Shown piece after piece: positions 25,665-36,087 of a DNA stretch of 64,000 nt. A program made the position numbers and the translations under genes. The stretch is from Serratia proteamaculans (GTDB taxonomy: Bacteria; Pseudomonadota; Gammaproteobacteria; Enterobacterales; Enterobacteriaceae): positions 124,001 to 188,000 of the forward strand of contig NZ_WBKI01000001.1 of NCBI RefSeq assembly GCF_008830365.1, given 5' to 3'. The notes below the pieces were generated by a model. The model had not been told where the DNA came from. It made no database searches and was given only the letters and a program-made list of their open reading frames with translations. Position 1 is the first letter of the stretch. Each line of letters opens with the position of its first letter.

Positions 25665-26795
25665 TTATTGCGGTTTTCCGGAGAACAGGAAACGCAGCAG
25701 GGGAATGCGTTTGTGCAGCTCATATAAGACGAAGGCACAGGAGAAGACAAACACCAGACCGAGCACGAAACCCAGCAGATTATTGTCGATATACGGCGTC
25801 ACAAAAGCGCCATATATCAAGGTCAGTGGGTGGTGCACCAGATATATAAAGAGCGATGCATTGACCAGATAAGTGATTCGGGGTGAGTGATAGTTCAGCA
25901 GGTTATGTCCGAATGAGAAAACCACGTTCGCCATCAGGATCCCCAGCAGGGTTTTGATCACCACTTCCAGCTCGAACATATAGCTGCTGTGGGTCAGATA
26001 CTTCTGATTTAGCATGTAGGCAATGAACAACAGCAGCGAACCGAGCAGCGACCAGAGTGAGGGCTTGAGAAAAATCTCTTTCAGCCACACATACTTAAAG
26101 GCGTAAGCACCCAGGATGAAGAACGGCAGGTAGAACATGGTCTCCATTACCACGAAATTGAACAGGCCATTGGAGAGTAAATGCGGTGCGAAAATTAAAA
26201 TAATGCGGTGCGCGGCCGAGTAGAATAAAGCATAAATAAGAAAGAGCAGTGAGATATTTCCTAATCCAGTCATTTTATTTATTGGATAGGGAAGGGTATT
26301 GCTTTTAATCGCCTTGATTTTTTTGAACAGATAAAAACAAAGGGTGGTCAGCAATGTCAGGGTTAATAAAAACCACAGATGAGAAACCAGTTCCCAAACT
26401 GTGACATTTATTTTCTGATAGAGCGAAAAATTTTCCCAGCCGTTTAATTTATCGGTGAAGTATTTCAGCATGAAAAACTGTGGCACTGTTATTAACGGGA
26501 TCGAGCTCAGCAGCGGGATCGCCACCCGTTCCAGTCTGACCTTCAACCACTTATGGCGCTCATAGCGCTCGTAGAGCATGTACGAGAAGTAGCCGGAAAT
26601 CACGAAGAACACCTGCATGCGGAAGGCATGGATGAAGTCGTTCAGCACCGTTAGCGAGAAGGACGGCGTAGCACTGTTTACCGCCCAGGCGTGGCTGGAA
26701 TAGATCAGGGACAGATGAAAAGGGATGCCGAGCAACATCAAATAAGCCCGGATCGAATCGAGGAAAAACTCGCGTTGGTTGCTGCCTTTAGTCAT
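25665..26795 (-). CDS. opgC: Osmoregulated periplasmic glucan succinyltransferase OpgC
   Basis: OpgC is an integral membrane acyltransferase-3 family protein that adds succinyl groups to periplasmic glucans. The 376-residue product has about ten membrane segments and the family start REFFLDSIRAYLMLLGIPFH with the conserved His. It also shows FRMQVFFVISGYFSYML, HLWFLLTL and NASLFIYLVHHPLTLIYG, all shared with E. coli OpgC (MdoC). It is divergent from opgGH across about 260 bases, as in E. coli. Confidence 0.95.
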   Translation of the reverse strand: MTKGSNQREFFLDSIRAYLMLLGIPFHLSLIYSSHAWAVNSATPSFSLTVLNDFIHAFRMQVFFVISGYFSYMLYERYERHKWLKVRLERVAIPLLSSIPLITVPQFFMLKYFTDKLNGWENFSLYQKINVTVWELVSHLWFLLTLTLLTTLCFYLFKKIKAIKSNTLPYPINKMTGLGNISLLFLIYALFYSAAHRIILIFAPHLLSNGLFNFVVMETMFYLPFFILGAYAFKYVWLKEIFLKPSLWSLLGSLLLFIAYMLNQKYLTHSSYMFELEVVIKTLLGILMANVVFSFGHNLLNYHSPRITYLVNASLFIYLVHHPLTLIYGAFVTPYIDNNLLGFVLGLVFVFSCAFVLYELHKRIPLLRFLFSGKPQ

Positions 26796-27053
26796 AGGTT
26801 ACCGCTGGTGATTTTATCGAATGGTCATTAACACGCTTAATAAGTCGGCAATGGTTAAATCGAACCTCAAACCCTACTATAGCGTTTCACATTTTTCCAT
26901 AGCGTCTTGTTGCGGGGCTTGCTACGCTGGTGTTTAGTCAGCTGCTTAAACTATGAGCCATAAACATGAACCATCCATTTATCATGTTGTCGGAAAGCTG
27001 AATAATCCATTAATATGGATTTAAATGATTTGAGCACACGAATAGGGGGGGAT

Positions 27054-28622
27054 GTGCTAGTTAATATATTATCCAAGAAACCACGCGCCGCGAGCGTACG
27101 TTGGTTAGGTGCGACCGTATTGTTCACGCTGTTTACTTCGCCGGCATGGGCTTTTTCTATTGATGATGTGGCCAAGCAGGCACAGGATCTGGCAGGAAAA
27201 GGCTTTGAGGCTCCGAAGAGCAACCTTCCTTCTCAATTCCGTGAGATGAAATTCGCGGACTATCAGCAAATTCAGTTCAATCACGATAAAGCCTATTGGA
27301 GCAAGCTGAAAACCCCATTCAAGCTTGAGTTTTATCATCAGGGGATGTATTTTGACACGCCGGTGAAAATCAATGAAGTCACCTCGACCACCGTGAAGCA
27401 GATCAAGTACAACCCGGACTACTTCAACTTTGGTTCGGTGAAGCACGATCCAGATTCGGTAAAAAACCTCGGCTTTGCCGGTTTCAAGGTGATTTATCCG
27501 ATCAACAGTGCGGACAAGAACGACGAAATTATGAGCCTGCTGGGCGCGAGTTACTTCCGCGTGGTGGGTAAAGGGCAGGTTTACGGGATTTCCGCACGTG
27601 GCCTGGCGATTGATACTGCATTGCCGTCCGGTGAAGAGTTCCCGCGTTTCCGCGAATTCTGGGTTGAACGTCCGAAGCAGGGCGACAAACATCTGGTGAT
27701 TTACGCGCTGCTGGATTCACCGCGTGCTACCGGGGCTTACCGTTTTGTGGTCTATCCGGGCCGCGATACCACGGTGGACGTCGAATCTAAAGTGTTCCTG
27801 CGCGACAAGGTCGGCAAACTGGGCATGGCACCGCTGACCAGCATGTACCTGTTCGGGCCAAACCAGCCTTCACCAACGCTGAACTACCGTCCGGCGTTAC
27901 ATGACTCTAACGGTCTGTCTATCCATGCCGGCAACGGCGAATGGATCTGGCGTCCGCTGAATAATCCGAAGCATCTGTCCGTCAGCACCTATCAGGTCGA
28001 GAACCCGAAAGGTTTCGGTCTGCTGCAGCGTGGCCGTAACTTCAAGGATTACGAAGATCTGGACGACCGTTACGATCTGCGTCCAAGCGCCTGGATCGAA
28101 CCGCGTGGCGACTGGGGCAAGGGGAAAGTTGAGCTGGTGGAGATCCCAACGGCGGATGAAACCAATGACAACATCGTGGCCTTCTGGACTCCGGACGTGT
28201 TGCCGGATGCCAAAACGCCGTTGGCACTAAACTATCGCCTGCATTTCACCCGTGACGAAGACAAACTGCATTCGCAGGACATTGCCTACGTCAGCCAAAC
28301 CATGCGTTCTACCGGTGATGTGAAGCAGTCTAACCTGATCCGCGAGCCAGACGGCAGCGTGGCATTCCTGGTTGACTTCGTTGGCCCGGTACTGAAAGGC
28401 CTGGACGCGGCGACGCCGGTTGCTGCTCAGGTGAGCATCGGTGACAACGGTGAAATGGTAGAAAACAATGTCCGCTATAATCCAGTGACCAAAGGCTGGC
28501 GTCTGACGGTGCGTCTGAAAGTGAAAGACGACAAGAAGCCGGTAGAAATGCGCGCAGCGCTGGTCAATGGTGATAAGACCCTGTCGGAAACCTGGAGCTA
28601 TCAGCTACCTGCCAATGAATAA
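27054..28622 (+). CDS. opgG: Periplasmic glucan biosynthesis protein OpgG
   Basis: OpgG is a periplasmic protein needed to branch the beta-1,2-glucan backbone made by OpgH. The product of about 522 residues has a signal peptide ending [15 protein letters not shown] and the family core ([29 protein letters not shown]-type [35 protein letters not shown]). GTG at 27054 is chosen because a long G-rich ribosome site (AGGGGGG) precedes it. An upstream ATG at 27015 would add 13 residues but has no ribosome site. The end overlaps opgH by eight bases. Confidence 0.95.
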   Translation: MLVNILSKKPRAASVRWLGATVLFTLFTSPAWAFSIDDVAKQAQDLAGKGFEAPKSNLPSQFREMKFADYQQIQFNHDKAYWSKLKTPFKLEFYHQGMYFDTPVKINEVTSTTVKQIKYNPDYFNFGSVKHDPDSVKNLGFAGFKVIYPINSADKNDEIMSLLGASYFRVVGKGQVYGISARGLAIDTALPSGEEFPRFREFWVERPKQGDKHLVIYALLDSPRATGAYRFVVYPGRDTTVDVESKVFLRDKVGKLGMAPLTSMYLFGPNQPSPTLNYRPALHDSNGLSIHAGNGEWIWRPLNNPKHLSVSTYQVENPKGFGLLQRGRNFKDYEDLDDRYDLRPSAWIEPRGDWGKGKVELVEIPTADETNDNIVAFWTPDVLPDAKTPLALNYRLHFTRDEDKLHSQDIAYVSQTMRSTGDVKQSNLIREPDGSVAFLVDFVGPVLKGLDAATPVAAQVSIGDNGEMVENNVRYNPVTKGWRLTVRLKVKDDKKPVEMRAALVNGDKTLSETWSYQLPANE

Positions 28623-31176
28623 GCCTACTCAACTTGCCCAGGATTATCTTGCGGCAATGCCTCTGACTGCTCAGCAGTCAGAGGCGCTTAAACCCCAGCC
28701 GGGAGCGGATGACGCCCAGGCACTGGAGGCGCTGCATCGCAAGATGGGCGCCGCCGATGCCAACGTCGATACGCTGTCGGCGGATGACGTGGCGCTGGCC
28801 TCTGTCAAAGCGCGTATCGAAAGCGCCTGGCCGGATGCGGTCAGCGACGACGATTTTGACAATGATGTGGAAGGCCGCAGTATTCTGAAGGCCACGCCGC
28901 CGATTAAACGCACCAGCATGTTCCCGGAAGCCTGGCGCACCAACCCGGTGGCGCGCTTCTGGGATTCTCTGCTGGGGCGCTCGCCGCACAACCGTCATGC
29001 TTCCAAAGAGGAAGCCGCCGCGGAAAACCGCTGGCGCGTGGTCGGTTCGATGCGCCGTTATGTGCTGTTGGTGCTGATGCTGGTGCAGACCGGTATCGCT
29101 ACCTGGTACATGAAAACCATCTTGCCGTATCAGGGCTGGGCGCTGATCGATCCGCTGGCGATGCTGGACCAGGATCTGATGCAGTCTGTGCTGCAACTGC
29201 TGCCTTATGTGTTGCAAACCGGTATTCTGATCCTGTTCGCCATTCTGTTCTGTTGGGTGTCGGCCGGGTTCTGGACCGCGCTGATGGGCTTCCTGCAGTT
29301 GCTAATCGGCAAAGACAAATACAGTATTTCTTCTACCATCAAAGGCGATGAGCCAATCAATCCGGCGCACCGCACCGCGTTGATCATGCCGATCTGTAAC
29401 GAAGACGTCGAACGGGTGTTTGCCGGCCTGCGCGCGACCTATGAGTCGGTTGCCGCCACTGGTCAACTCGAACACTTCGATATCTACGTGCTGAGCGACA
29501 GCTACGACCCGGATATTTGCATGGCGGAACAGAAGGCCTGGATGGAACTGTGCCGTGACGTAGAAGGCCATGGCCGTATCTTCTATCGCCGCCGTCGCCG
29601 CCGTGTGAAGCGTAAAAGCGGCAACATCGACGACTTCTGCCGTCGCTGGGGGGGCGAGTACAGCTACATGGTGATCCTGGATGCCGACAGCGTGATGAGC
29701 GGTGAGTGTCTCACCGGTCTGGTACGCCTGATGGAAGCCAATCCGAACGCAGGTATCATCCAGTCGGCGCCGAAAGCCTCGGGTATGGATACGTTGTATG
29801 CCCGCGTGCAGCAGTTTGCTACCCGGGTCTACGGGCCGCTGTTTACCGCCGGTCTGCACTTCTGGCAGTTGGGTGAGTCGCACTACTGGGGTCACAACGC
29901 GATTATCCGCGTGAAGCCGTTTATCGAGCACTGTGCGCTGGCACCGCTGCCGGGCGAAGGCTCCTTTGCCGGTTCCATCTTGTCGCATGACTTTGTGGAA
30001 GCCGCGCTGATGCGTCGTGCCGGTTGGGGCGTGTGGATTGCTTATGATCTGCCGGGCAGCTATGAAGAATTGCCGCCGAACCTGCTGGACGAACTGAAAC
30101 GTGACCGTCGTTGGTGCCACGGTAACCTGATGAACTTCCGCCTGTTCCTGGTGAAAGGCATGCACCCGGTGCACCGTGCGGTGTTCCTGACCGGTGTAAT
30201 GTCTTACCTGTCGGCACCGCTGTGGTTTATGTTCCTGGCGTTGTCTACCGCATTGCAGGTGGTGCATACCCTGATGGAGCCGCAGTACTTCTTGCAGCCA
30301 CGTCAGCTGTTCCCGGTCTGGCCGCAGTGGCGTCCTGAACTGGCGATAGCGCTGTTCTCTACCACTCTGGTGCTGTTGTTCTTGCCTAAGCTGCTCAGTA
30401 TCGTGCTGATCTGGGCTAAAGGTGCCAAGGAATACGGTGGTGGCGTGCGTCTGTTCCTGTCAATGCTGCTGGAAATGCTGTTCTCGGTGCTGTTGGCACC
30501 GGTACGTATGCTATTCCATACGGTGTTCGTGGTCAGTGCCTTCCTCGGTTGGGAAGTGGTGTGGAACTCTCCGCAGCGTGACGACGATGACACGCCATGG
30601 AGCGAAGCCTTCAAACGCCATGGTTCACAGATGCTGCTCGGCCTGGTCTGGGCCGGTGGTATGGCCTGGCTGGATCTGCGCTTCCTGTGGTGGTTGTCGC
30701 CGATCGTGTTCTCGCTGATCCTGTCACCGATCGTTTCGTCTCTGTCGAGCCGGGCGACGCTGGGTATCAAAAGCAAGCGAGCCAAACTGTTCCTGATCCC
30801 GGAAGAGTACTCTCCGCCGCGCGAACTGCTGGCGACCGAAGAGTATTTGCAGCTTAACCGTGAACGTGCTCTGGCCAATGGCTTTATGCACGCGGTGGTT
30901 AACCCGTCGTTCAATGCTTTGGCGGCTGCGCTGGCGACCGCGCGTCACCACCTGCGGGGTGCTATCGAGCACAATCGTGAAGAGCGGGTGAACGAGGCAT
31001 TGCAACTGGGGCCGGAGAAGCTGGTGAAGGGCAAACGCCTGGAGCTGTTAAGCGATCCTGTTGCGTTATCGCGCTTGCATCAGCGTGTTTGGTTACTGCC
31101 GGAAGGGGCCGCCTGGCGCGAGCACTACCAGCAACTGCCGCACAATGAACGGGCTCATCCGCAAGGTCAACGTTAA
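28615..31176 (+). CDS. opgH: Glucan glucosyltransferase OpgH
   Basis: OpgH is an inner-membrane family 2 glycosyltransferase that polymerises the beta-1,2-glucan backbone from UDP-glucose. It also acts as a UDP-glucose-dependent brake on FtsZ in E. coli. The 853-residue protein has a long cytoplasmic N-terminus, then membrane helices and the GT-A domain ([46 protein letters not shown] as the R/QxxRW motif), then further helices. The start ATG lies within the end of opgG, so the two are coupled. A terminator follows 20 bases after the stop. Confidence 0.97.
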   Translation: MNKPTQLAQDYLAAMPLTAQQSEALKPQPGADDAQALEALHRKMGAADANVDTLSADDVALASVKARIESAWPDAVSDDDFDNDVEGRSILKATPPIKRTSMFPEAWRTNPVARFWDSLLGRSPHNRHASKEEAAAENRWRVVGSMRRYVLLVLMLVQTGIATWYMKTILPYQGWALIDPLAMLDQDLMQSVLQLLPYVLQTGILILFAILFCWVSAGFWTALMGFLQLLIGKDKYSISSTIKGDEPINPAHRTALIMPICNEDVERVFAGLRATYESVAATGQLEHFDIYVLSDSYDPDICMAEQKAWMELCRDVEGHGRIFYRRRRRRVKRKSGNIDDFCRRWGGEYSYMVILDADSVMSGECLTGLVRLMEANPNAGIIQSAPKASGMDTLYARVQQFATRVYGPLFTAGLHFWQLGESHYWGHNAIIRVKPFIEHCALAPLPGEGSFAGSILSHDFVEAALMRRAGWGVWIAYDLPGSYEELPPNLLDELKRDRRWCHGNLMNFRLFLVKGMHPVHRAVFLTGVMSYLSAPLWFMFLALSTALQVVHTLMEPQYFLQPRQLFPVWPQWRPELAIALFSTTLVLLFLPKLLSIVLIWAKGAKEYGGGVRLFLSMLLEMLFSVLLAPVRMLFHTVFVVSAFLGWEVVWNSPQRDDDDTPWSEAFKRHGSQMLLGLVWAGGMAWLDLRFLWWLSPIVFSLILSPIVSSLSSRATLGIKSKRAKLFLIPEEYSPPRELLATEEYLQLNRERALANGFMHAVVNPSFNALAAALATARHHLRGAIEHNREERVNEALQLGPEKLVKGKRLELLSDPVALSRLHQRVWLLPEGAAWREHYQQLPHNERAHPQGQR

Positions 31177-31195
31177 GCCTTGACCGGGTAGCCGA

Positions 31196-31232
31196 AACGG
31201 GGAATGCGCATTGCGTGTTCCCCGTTTTTTTT
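31196..31232 (+). terminator. Terminator of opgGH
   Basis: AACGGGGAA (31196-31204) pairs with TTCCCCGTT (31218-31226), followed by Ts to 31232. Confidence 0.92.
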
Positions 31233-31338
31233 GGCGCTTCGCTTACGCCATGCTGACAATCTGAATAGAAAAAACTATGTTAACATTCGCAGCGGGCGTT
31301 GTTTACTTTCAGAACAACCAGGATCAAGAGTCAATTTG

Positions 31339-31584
31339 GTGAATCTTTCTGCTTTTCTTCGGCTGGCATTATTGGCAGCAGGCGTGACGCTGTTAACCGG
31401 CTGCGGCAGTATTATCAGCCGCACAGTACCGGGCGCTGGCCACGGCCATCAATATTACCCGGGTGTGCAATGGGATCTGCGCGATACGCCCTGGCGTTAT
31501 GTCACGGTGATCGATGTGCCGCTGTCGATGGTGGTAGATACCTTTATGCTGCCGTTTGATGCGCAGCACGGGCCTTACGAGTAA
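31339..31584 (+). CDS. yceK: YceK family lipoprotein
   Basis: This 81-residue lipoprotein has signal and lipobox LAAGVTLLTGC (Cys22), then GSIISRTVPGAGHGHQYYPG, VQWDLRDTPWRYVTVIDVPL and the end HGPYE. All match E. coli YceK almost word for word. Its role is unknown, and its place after opgH is the same as in E. coli. The start is GTG at 31339 (TTG at 31336 is possible). Its 3' end overlaps the convergent GNAT gene by ten bases. Confidence 0.9.
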   Translation: MNLSAFLRLALLAAGVTLLTGCGSIISRTVPGAGHGHQYYPGVQWDLRDTPWRYVTVIDVPLSMVVDTFMLPFDAQHGPYE

Positions 31585-32135
31585 GCCTGGTCCCGGGTGG
31601 CAAACACCAGCAGTTGGTATCCATGCGGGCCGCAGTGGAAGGGGGCCAGCACCGTCATCTTCAATCCCTGCTGATGGGCCGCCAGTGAGTGCGGGTTGCT
31701 GTCGTCAATAAACAGAGCGCCAACGTCGAATTCCTCCCGGGTGTGTGCCTTGACGGCGGCGAACAGTTGCTTCAGCACGCCTTTGCCACGCCAGGCGGTA
31801 TCCAGACACACCGGGCCATACATAAACACCCGCTGTTCATTCAACGGTTGCCCGTTGAACGACTCGCCGGCAAGTTTTTCCAGCATGGTATCCACCACCG
31901 GCGGGCGGGGCTGCGCGTCCGTGGTCATCAGGCAAACAAAACCGGCCAACGCCTGATCTTCAACCGCCACCAGAATACCCAGACCCTGGTTAATGCGGGT
32001 TAATTGGGCTTCGTTCATACTCGAAACAATAAAACCCTGACGTTTCTGGCTGTCGCTTAAATTGGCCGGGGTATTTTGTGTTTGCAGCTGCAGAATGGCG
32101 GGGTAATCCTCGGGGCGTGCCTGGCGGATAATCAT
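31575..32135 (-). CDS. GNAT family N-acetyltransferase
   Basis: The 186-residue protein has a GNAT fold: N-terminal IRQARPEDYPAILQLQ, the core strand ILVAVEDQALAGFVCLM, the acetyl-CoA loop TAWRGKGVLKQLFAAV (R/QxxGxG), and C-terminal GLKMTVLAPFHCGPHGYQLL. The substrate is unknown. It is convergent with yceK and lies 63 bases downstream of mysB on the same strand, so it may be read through from mysB. Confidence 0.88.
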   Translation of the reverse strand: MIIRQARPEDYPAILQLQTQNTPANLSDSQKRQGFIVSSMNEAQLTRINQGLGILVAVEDQALAGFVCLMTTDAQPRPPVVDTMLEKLAGESFNGQPLNEQRVFMYGPVCLDTAWRGKGVLKQLFAAVKAHTREEFDVGALFIDDSNPHSLAAHQQGLKMTVLAPFHCGPHGYQLLVFATRDQAYS

Positions 32136-32198
32136 GATGCCTCTCTGAAAATGATGGGGAGTTTATGGGCGGGAAGTTTCGCTCCCGCCCGCTATCAT

Positions 32199-32576
32199 TC
32201 AACGTTCATCCCACTCGTCGGCGGCGGTTTGGCCCTCTTCGGTATCCAGTGGGGGATCGAGTTGGAAATCCCCTTCTTCCCACTCGTGCAGCGTGTTTTC
32301 CTCGATCCATTCGGCGCTGATTTCGACTTCGTCATAATCACCGTCGAAAATGGCCTGTGCGGCGGCACCGCTGCGTAACGTCAGACACTCGACCGATTCC
32401 CCTTCTTGCTCAAAGAACTCGGCCTGCCACAGGATATCACCATCCTGCATCACGTACTTTTGCAGATTGAACTGTTGTGGCACCGGCGGTTGATCGTCGT
32501 TACCGCTTTCGGCGGACTCAATAAATTCCTCGCGCGCTGCTTCAATTGCTTCTTCCAGGGTTGCATACAGGCTCAT
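32199..32576 (-). CDS. msyB: Acidic protein MysB
   Basis: This 125-residue, strongly acidic cytoplasmic protein starts MSLYATLEEAIEAAREEF. It contains QQFNLQKYVMQDGDILWQ and ends LDPPLDTEEGQTAADEWDER, which is nearly identical to E. coli MsyB (MysB). In E. coli, overproduction suppresses secY/secA defects and the gene is stress-induced. It keeps the E. coli place between opgH-yceK and mdtG. Confidence 0.94.
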   Translation of the reverse strand: MSLYATLEEAIEAAREEFIESAESGNDDQPPVPQQFNLQKYVMQDGDILWQAEFFEQEGESVECLTLRSGAAAQAIFDGDYDEVEISAEWIEENTLHEWEEGDFQLDPPLDTEEGQTAADEWDER

Positions 32577-32629
32577 GGTTATCTCCAGTAATGAGGGTAA
32601 CGAAAGGATTTTGGCCGTGCCAAAACGCC

Positions 32630-32749
32630 ATGACTGACATCAAAAGTAATTGTTGCTGCACTGGCGCAGGATGCAAATTTTTTTGTTGTCCGTTTCGCGA
32701 CGATGGTTGTCCGCCAGGCGGGAGCAGGTCATCTTCCGGCAGGAAATAA
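32630..32749 (+). CDS. Putative Cys-rich 39-residue upstream ORF
   Basis: ATG at 32630 opens a frame [20 protein letters not shown], then [11 protein letters not shown] and a Ser/Arg-rich end. It has seven cysteines in 39 residues, including a CCC and a CC cluster. No good ribosome site is visible. It ends 34 bases before the leuA-type start and on the same strand, so it could be a leader peptide or a metal-binding micro-protein, or chance. There is no Leu-codon run, so classic leucine attenuation is not supported. Confidence 0.25.
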   Translation: MTDIKSNCCCTGAGCKFFCCPFRDDGCPPGGSRSSSGRK

Positions 32750-32783
32750 TAAGGCATCGCTTATGACAGCCCAGGAGATCGCC

Positions 32784-34454
32784 ATGTTACCCAACCCCTC
32801 AATCAAATATCGTCCTTTCCCGCAGGTGGTATTACCGGAGCGTCAGTGGCCCGGCCGTACCCTGCAGCAGGCCCCGCGTTGGTGCTCCAGCGATCTGCGT
32901 GATGGCAATCAGGCGCTGGCGGAGCCGATGGATAATGACCGTAAGCGCCAGTTCTACCAACTGCTGTTGCAGTGTGGGTTTAAAGAGATTGAGGTGGCGT
33001 TTCCTTCGGCGTCGCAAACCGACTTTGATTTTGTTCGCTCATTGATTGATGAGCAGCTGATCCCGAACGACGTCAGCATTCAGGTCTTGACCCAGTCGCG
33101 TGACGACCTGATCGATCGCACCTTTGAGGCATTGCGGGGGGCGCCACGAGCTATTGTGCATTTGTATAACGCCACCGCGCCGATGTTCCGTGAAATTGTG
33201 TTTAAGCAGGATAAGGCGGCAACGGTGGCGCTGGCGGTCAACGGGGCGCTGCGTATTCGTCAGCAGTGCGAGCAGCAGCCGGAGACCGCCTGGACCTTTG
33301 AGTATTCGCCGGAGACCTTCTGCTTTACCGAGCTGGAGTTTGCGCTGGAAATTTGCGAAGCGGTAGCGGATGTCTGGCAGCCTGGCCCTGGGCGGCCGAT
33401 GATCATCAACCTGCCGGCGACGGTGGAAGTTAGTACGCCGAACGTTTACGCCGACCAGATTGAATGGTTTTGCCGTCGCTTCAGTCAGCGAAATCGGGTG
33501 ACAATCAGCGTGCATCCGCATAACGATCGCGGTACCGGAGTCGCCTGCGCCGAACTGGCGATGCTGGCCGGCGCCGATCGGGTGGAAGGCTGCCTGTTCG
33601 GTAACGGTGAGCGCACCGGTAATGTTGACCTGGTGACGCTGGCGCTCAATTTGTATACCCAGGGTATTGCGCCGGGGCTGGACTTTAGTCAGTTGAAGCA
33701 GGTGGTGGAGGTGGTCGAGCAATGCAACCAACTGCCGGTGCACCCGCGTCATCCTTATGCCGGTGAACTGGTTTTCACCGCCTTTTCCGGCTCGCATCAG
33801 GATGCGATCAAAAAGGGGTTCGCCGCCCAGCAGCAGCGACAGGATGGCCTGTGGCAGGTGCCTTATCTGCCGCTCGATCCGGCGGACGTCGGCTGCAGTT
33901 ATGAAGCGGTGATCCGGGTTAACAGCCAGTCGGGCAAAAGTGGGGCGGCCTGGCTGCTGGAACAGAACCATGGATTGTCGTTACCCCGCGGGCTGCAGAT
34001 TGATTTCAGCAAAGTAGTGCAGCGATCCACCGACGGCAGCGGCAAAGAGATGACCACCGCCGAGTTGTGGCGCCTGTTTCGCGTCAGTTATGGCCTGGTA
34101 GAGCAACCGCGCTTGCAATTGCTGAGTTATCAGACCGAGAGTCACAGCGTCGAGGCCTACAGCTTCAGTGCTCGGGTGTTGTTCGAGGGGCAACAGCAGC
34201 GGTTGCTGGGCGTAGGGAACGGCCTGTTGTCCAGTGCCGTGGATGCATTGCGTCAGAGTTTTGGACTGAATCTGGCAATAGAGGACTACCACGAGCATAC
34301 ATTAGGGCATCAGAGCCACAGCCGCGCCGTAGCCTACATTCGCTGTACGCTGGCGCACGGTGAGGCGGCTTATGGCGTGGGCATTGACGTCGATTCCGCC
34401 AGTGCCTCGTTACAGGCACTGTTCAACGTTGCCGCACGTTATTTGGCGAAATAA
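32784..34454 (+). CDS. leuA: 2-isopropylmalate synthase, long (LeuA type 2) form
   Basis: It condenses acetyl-CoA with 2-oxoisovalerate to 2-isopropylmalate, the first step of leucine synthesis. The 556-residue protein is of the long form first known from actinobacteria. Seen are the DRE-TIM metallolyase start [11 protein letters not shown], the metal motif [20 protein letters not shown], and the C-terminal LeuA allosteric domain (about 430-556). The start at 32784 ([12 protein letters not shown]) has AGGAG six bases upstream; a longer frame begins at 32763. No leuB, leuC or leuD is adjacent. It is convergent with the AraC gene (16-base overlap). A canonical leuABCD operon is expected elsewhere, so this is probably a second isoenzyme. 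Confidence 0.88.
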   Translation: MLPNPSIKYRPFPQVVLPERQWPGRTLQQAPRWCSSDLRDGNQALAEPMDNDRKRQFYQLLLQCGFKEIEVAFPSASQTDFDFVRSLIDEQLIPNDVSIQVLTQSRDDLIDRTFEALRGAPRAIVHLYNATAPMFREIVFKQDKAATVALAVNGALRIRQQCEQQPETAWTFEYSPETFCFTELEFALEICEAVADVWQPGPGRPMIINLPATVEVSTPNVYADQIEWFCRRFSQRNRVTISVHPHNDRGTGVACAELAMLAGADRVEGCLFGNGERTGNVDLVTLALNLYTQGIAPGLDFSQLKQVVEVVEQCNQLPVHPRHPYAGELVFTAFSGSHQDAIKKGFAAQQQRQDGLWQVPYLPLDPADVGCSYEAVIRVNSQSGKSGAAWLLEQNHGLSLPRGLQIDFSKVVQRSTDGSGKEMTTAELWRLFRVSYGLVEQPRLQLLSYQTESHSVEAYSFSARVLFEGQQQRLLGVGNGLLSSAVDALRQSFGLNLAIEDYHEHTLGHQSHSRAVAYIRCTLAHGEAAYGVGIDVDSASASLQALFNVAARYLAK

Positions 34455-35212
34455 GCACTGGGCGCGACGCCGAGCAGGCGACGGAACATGGCGCTGAAAG
34501 CACTGGGGCTGTCGTAACCCAGATCCAGCGCCACTTCCAACACCGAATGCCCGGCGGCCAGCGCATTCAATGCCGCCAGTAACCGGGCACGTCGCACCCA
34601 GTCACCAAAGCGCAGCCCGGTCTCACGCTGAAAGCGCCGTGACAGCGTGCGGCCACTGACATTGATGTAACGGGCCGCCTGCTCCAACTCCCAAGGGTGT
34701 GCCAGCGATTGTTGAATATGCCGACACAGTGTCAGCAGTGCCTCAGTACGCGGCTCGGGTAGATTCAGTGGCAAAATAGGCAGCACGCGCAGCTCATCCA
34801 GGATCAGTTCCATGATCCGCTCTTCACGTCCTCCGGTGGGGTAGTCCGCCGTAATATCCATCGCACAGATAATCAGTTCGCGCAGCAACGGGGAAACCTG
34901 CACCACTTCACAGCGTGCCGGCAGATCGGCGCGCGCCAGCGGATCGACCAGCAGAGCTCTTGCCGCGACCTTACCAGTGATGCGCAGGCTGTGCTCAACC
35001 CGTGCCGGCAGCCAAACGCCGCGCCCTGGCGGTACCACCCAACTGCCCAGACGGGTATTGACCTGCACCACGCCACTGAGGCTATGAATCAGTTGCGCGC
35101 AGTCATGGTAGTGGGGCGGCTCGAAGTCGCCGTGCTGGTAATCTTTGGCAATAGGTACAATCGACCGGTTGGCGGGCACAGCGTCATGGAAAAGCAGCAT
35201 TGTTTGGGGCAT
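34439..35212 (-). CDS. AraC-family transcriptional regulator
   Basis: This 257-residue regulator has an N-terminal cupin sensor ([39 protein letters not shown]) and a C-terminal double helix-turn-helix ([40 protein letters not shown]). The pattern resembles the NimR/YdeO-type subgroup that often regulates an adjacent transporter. The frame extends to 35386, but ATG at 35212 begins the family-like [10 protein letters not shown]. It is divergent from the ArsR operon, and its promoter region includes the inverted repeat at 35289-35331. Confidence 0.88.
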   Translation of the reverse strand: MPQTMLLFHDAVPANRSIVPIAKDYQHGDFEPPHYHDCAQLIHSLSGVVQVNTRLGSWVVPPGRGVWLPARVEHSLRITGKVAARALLVDPLARADLPARCEVVQVSPLLRELIICAMDITADYPTGGREERIMELILDELRVLPILPLNLPEPRTEALLTLCRHIQQSLAHPWELEQAARYINVSGRTLSRRFQRETGLRFGDWVRRARLLAALNALAAGHSVLEVALDLGYDSPSAFSAMFRRLLGVAPSAYFAK

Positions 35213-35288
35213 CCCCAGTCCGCGGAAAGTGATAACGGTAGCATGCCATGCTGAAACCTTTCGTACCAGCCTATGGTGCGGTGGGGGA

Positions 35289-35331
35289 ATATAGTTTATA
35301 AATATACAATATATTATTTTATAAACTATAT
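35289..35331. promoter_or_regulatory. Perfect 14-bp inverted repeat operator ahead of the ArsR gene
   Basis: ATATAGTTTATAAA (35289-35302) and TTTATAAACTATAT (35318-35331) are exact complements around a 15-base spacer, which itself contains AATATATT. The right arm abuts the ribosome site of the ArsR gene. The position and AT-rich symmetry fit autoregulation by the BigR/SqrR-like repressor. The same space holds the promoter of the divergent AraC gene. Confidence 0.75.
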
Positions 35332-35340
35332 GGAAGGGTG

Positions 35341-35652
35341 ATGGATATCGACAGCATGCGGCAGGCGGCAGCGCAGGCCGGAACATTACTGCGGACGCTG
35401 GGCAATGAGGATCGCTTACTGTTGCTGTGTCAGCTCAGCCAGGGCGAGATGTCGGTAGGGGAATTGGCTCAGGCGTTGGCGATCCGCCAGCCGACACTTT
35501 CACAACAGCTTGGCGTATTGCGTCAGGAAGGCTTGGTATCCACACGCCGTGATGGCAAGCAGATTTACTACGCGGTCAGCGATGAAAAGGCGCTGGCAAT
35601 ACTTGGCACCCTGTATCAACTCTATTGTCCAAAACCGGGAGAGGTACAATGA
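35341..35652 (+). CDS. ArsR-family repressor of the BigR/SqrR persulfide-sensor type
   Basis: The 103-residue winged-helix repressor has the recognition helix in IRQPTLSQQLGVLRQEGLV and a wing in RRDGKQIYYAV. Two cysteines only, Cys30 and Cys96, are 66 residues apart. This is the spacing of the redox pair in BigR and SqrR that forms a polysulfide bridge and releases DNA. Together with the YeeE/YedE genes behind it, this points to sensing of sulfide or persulfide. ATG at 35341 follows GGAAGG closely (GTG at 35338 is also possible). The stop overlaps the next start as ATGA. Confidence 0.88.
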   Translation: MDIDSMRQAAAQAGTLLRTLGNEDRLLLLCQLSQGEMSVGELAQALAIRQPTLSQQLGVLRQEGLVSTRRDGKQIYYAVSDEKALAILGTLYQLYCPKPGEVQ

Positions 35653-36083
35653 CCATTGACTGGCTGCATTTTACGCCGTTATCTGCCCTGGCCGGCGGAG
35701 GTATTATTGGTATCGCGGTCACGCTGCTGCTGGTGTTTAACGGCCGTATTACCGGCATCAGCGGGATTACCGGGGGGGTGTTGACGCCGCAGGGCAAAGA
35801 GAAAGCCTGGCGGGCCGCATTTCTTGTCGGGTTGTTGGTATCGCCCTGGCTGTATGGTCTTGGCGCGCCACTACCGACAATGCCAGTGAGTGGCAGCAGC
35901 CTGTGGCTGATCGTGGCCGGATTGTTGGTGGGGTTGGGTACCCGGTTGGGCGGCGGCTGCACCAGCGGCCATGGCGTTTGCGGTACGGCGAGGCTGGCAC
36001 CGCGTTCGCTGGCGGCCACGGCGGTATTCATGCTGCTGGGCTTTGCCACGGTCTGGGCAGTTCGTCACTGGGTGGGAGGCTAA
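35649..36083 (+). CDS. YeeE/YedE family membrane protein (PmpA-like)
   Basis: The 144-residue protein has about four membrane helices. The conserved core GGGCTSGHGVCGTARL carries two cysteines, as in YeeE/YedE (DUF395) sulfur-compound transporters. Half-length pairs of such proteins (PmpA and PmpB) accompany BigR-like repressors. Its likely job is uptake or export of a reduced sulfur species such as thiosulfate or persulfide; direction and substrate are not known. Its start overlaps arsR by four bases. Confidence 0.87.
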   Translation: MTIDWLHFTPLSALAGGGIIGIAVTLLLVFNGRITGISGITGGVLTPQGKEKAWRAAFLVGLLVSPWLYGLGAPLPTMPVSGSSLWLIVAGLLVGLGTRLGGGCTSGHGVCGTARLAPRSLAATAVFMLLGFATVWAVRHWVGG

Positions 36084-36087
36084 CACC

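Noticed and set aside
29302-30267. 321-codon minus-strand frame
   Set aside because: Antisense to opgH. The His/Gln-rich product is an artefact of GC-biased codons on the opposite strand.
33039-33971. 310-codon minus-strand frame
   Set aside because: Antisense to the long-form leuA, which has clear catalytic motifs.
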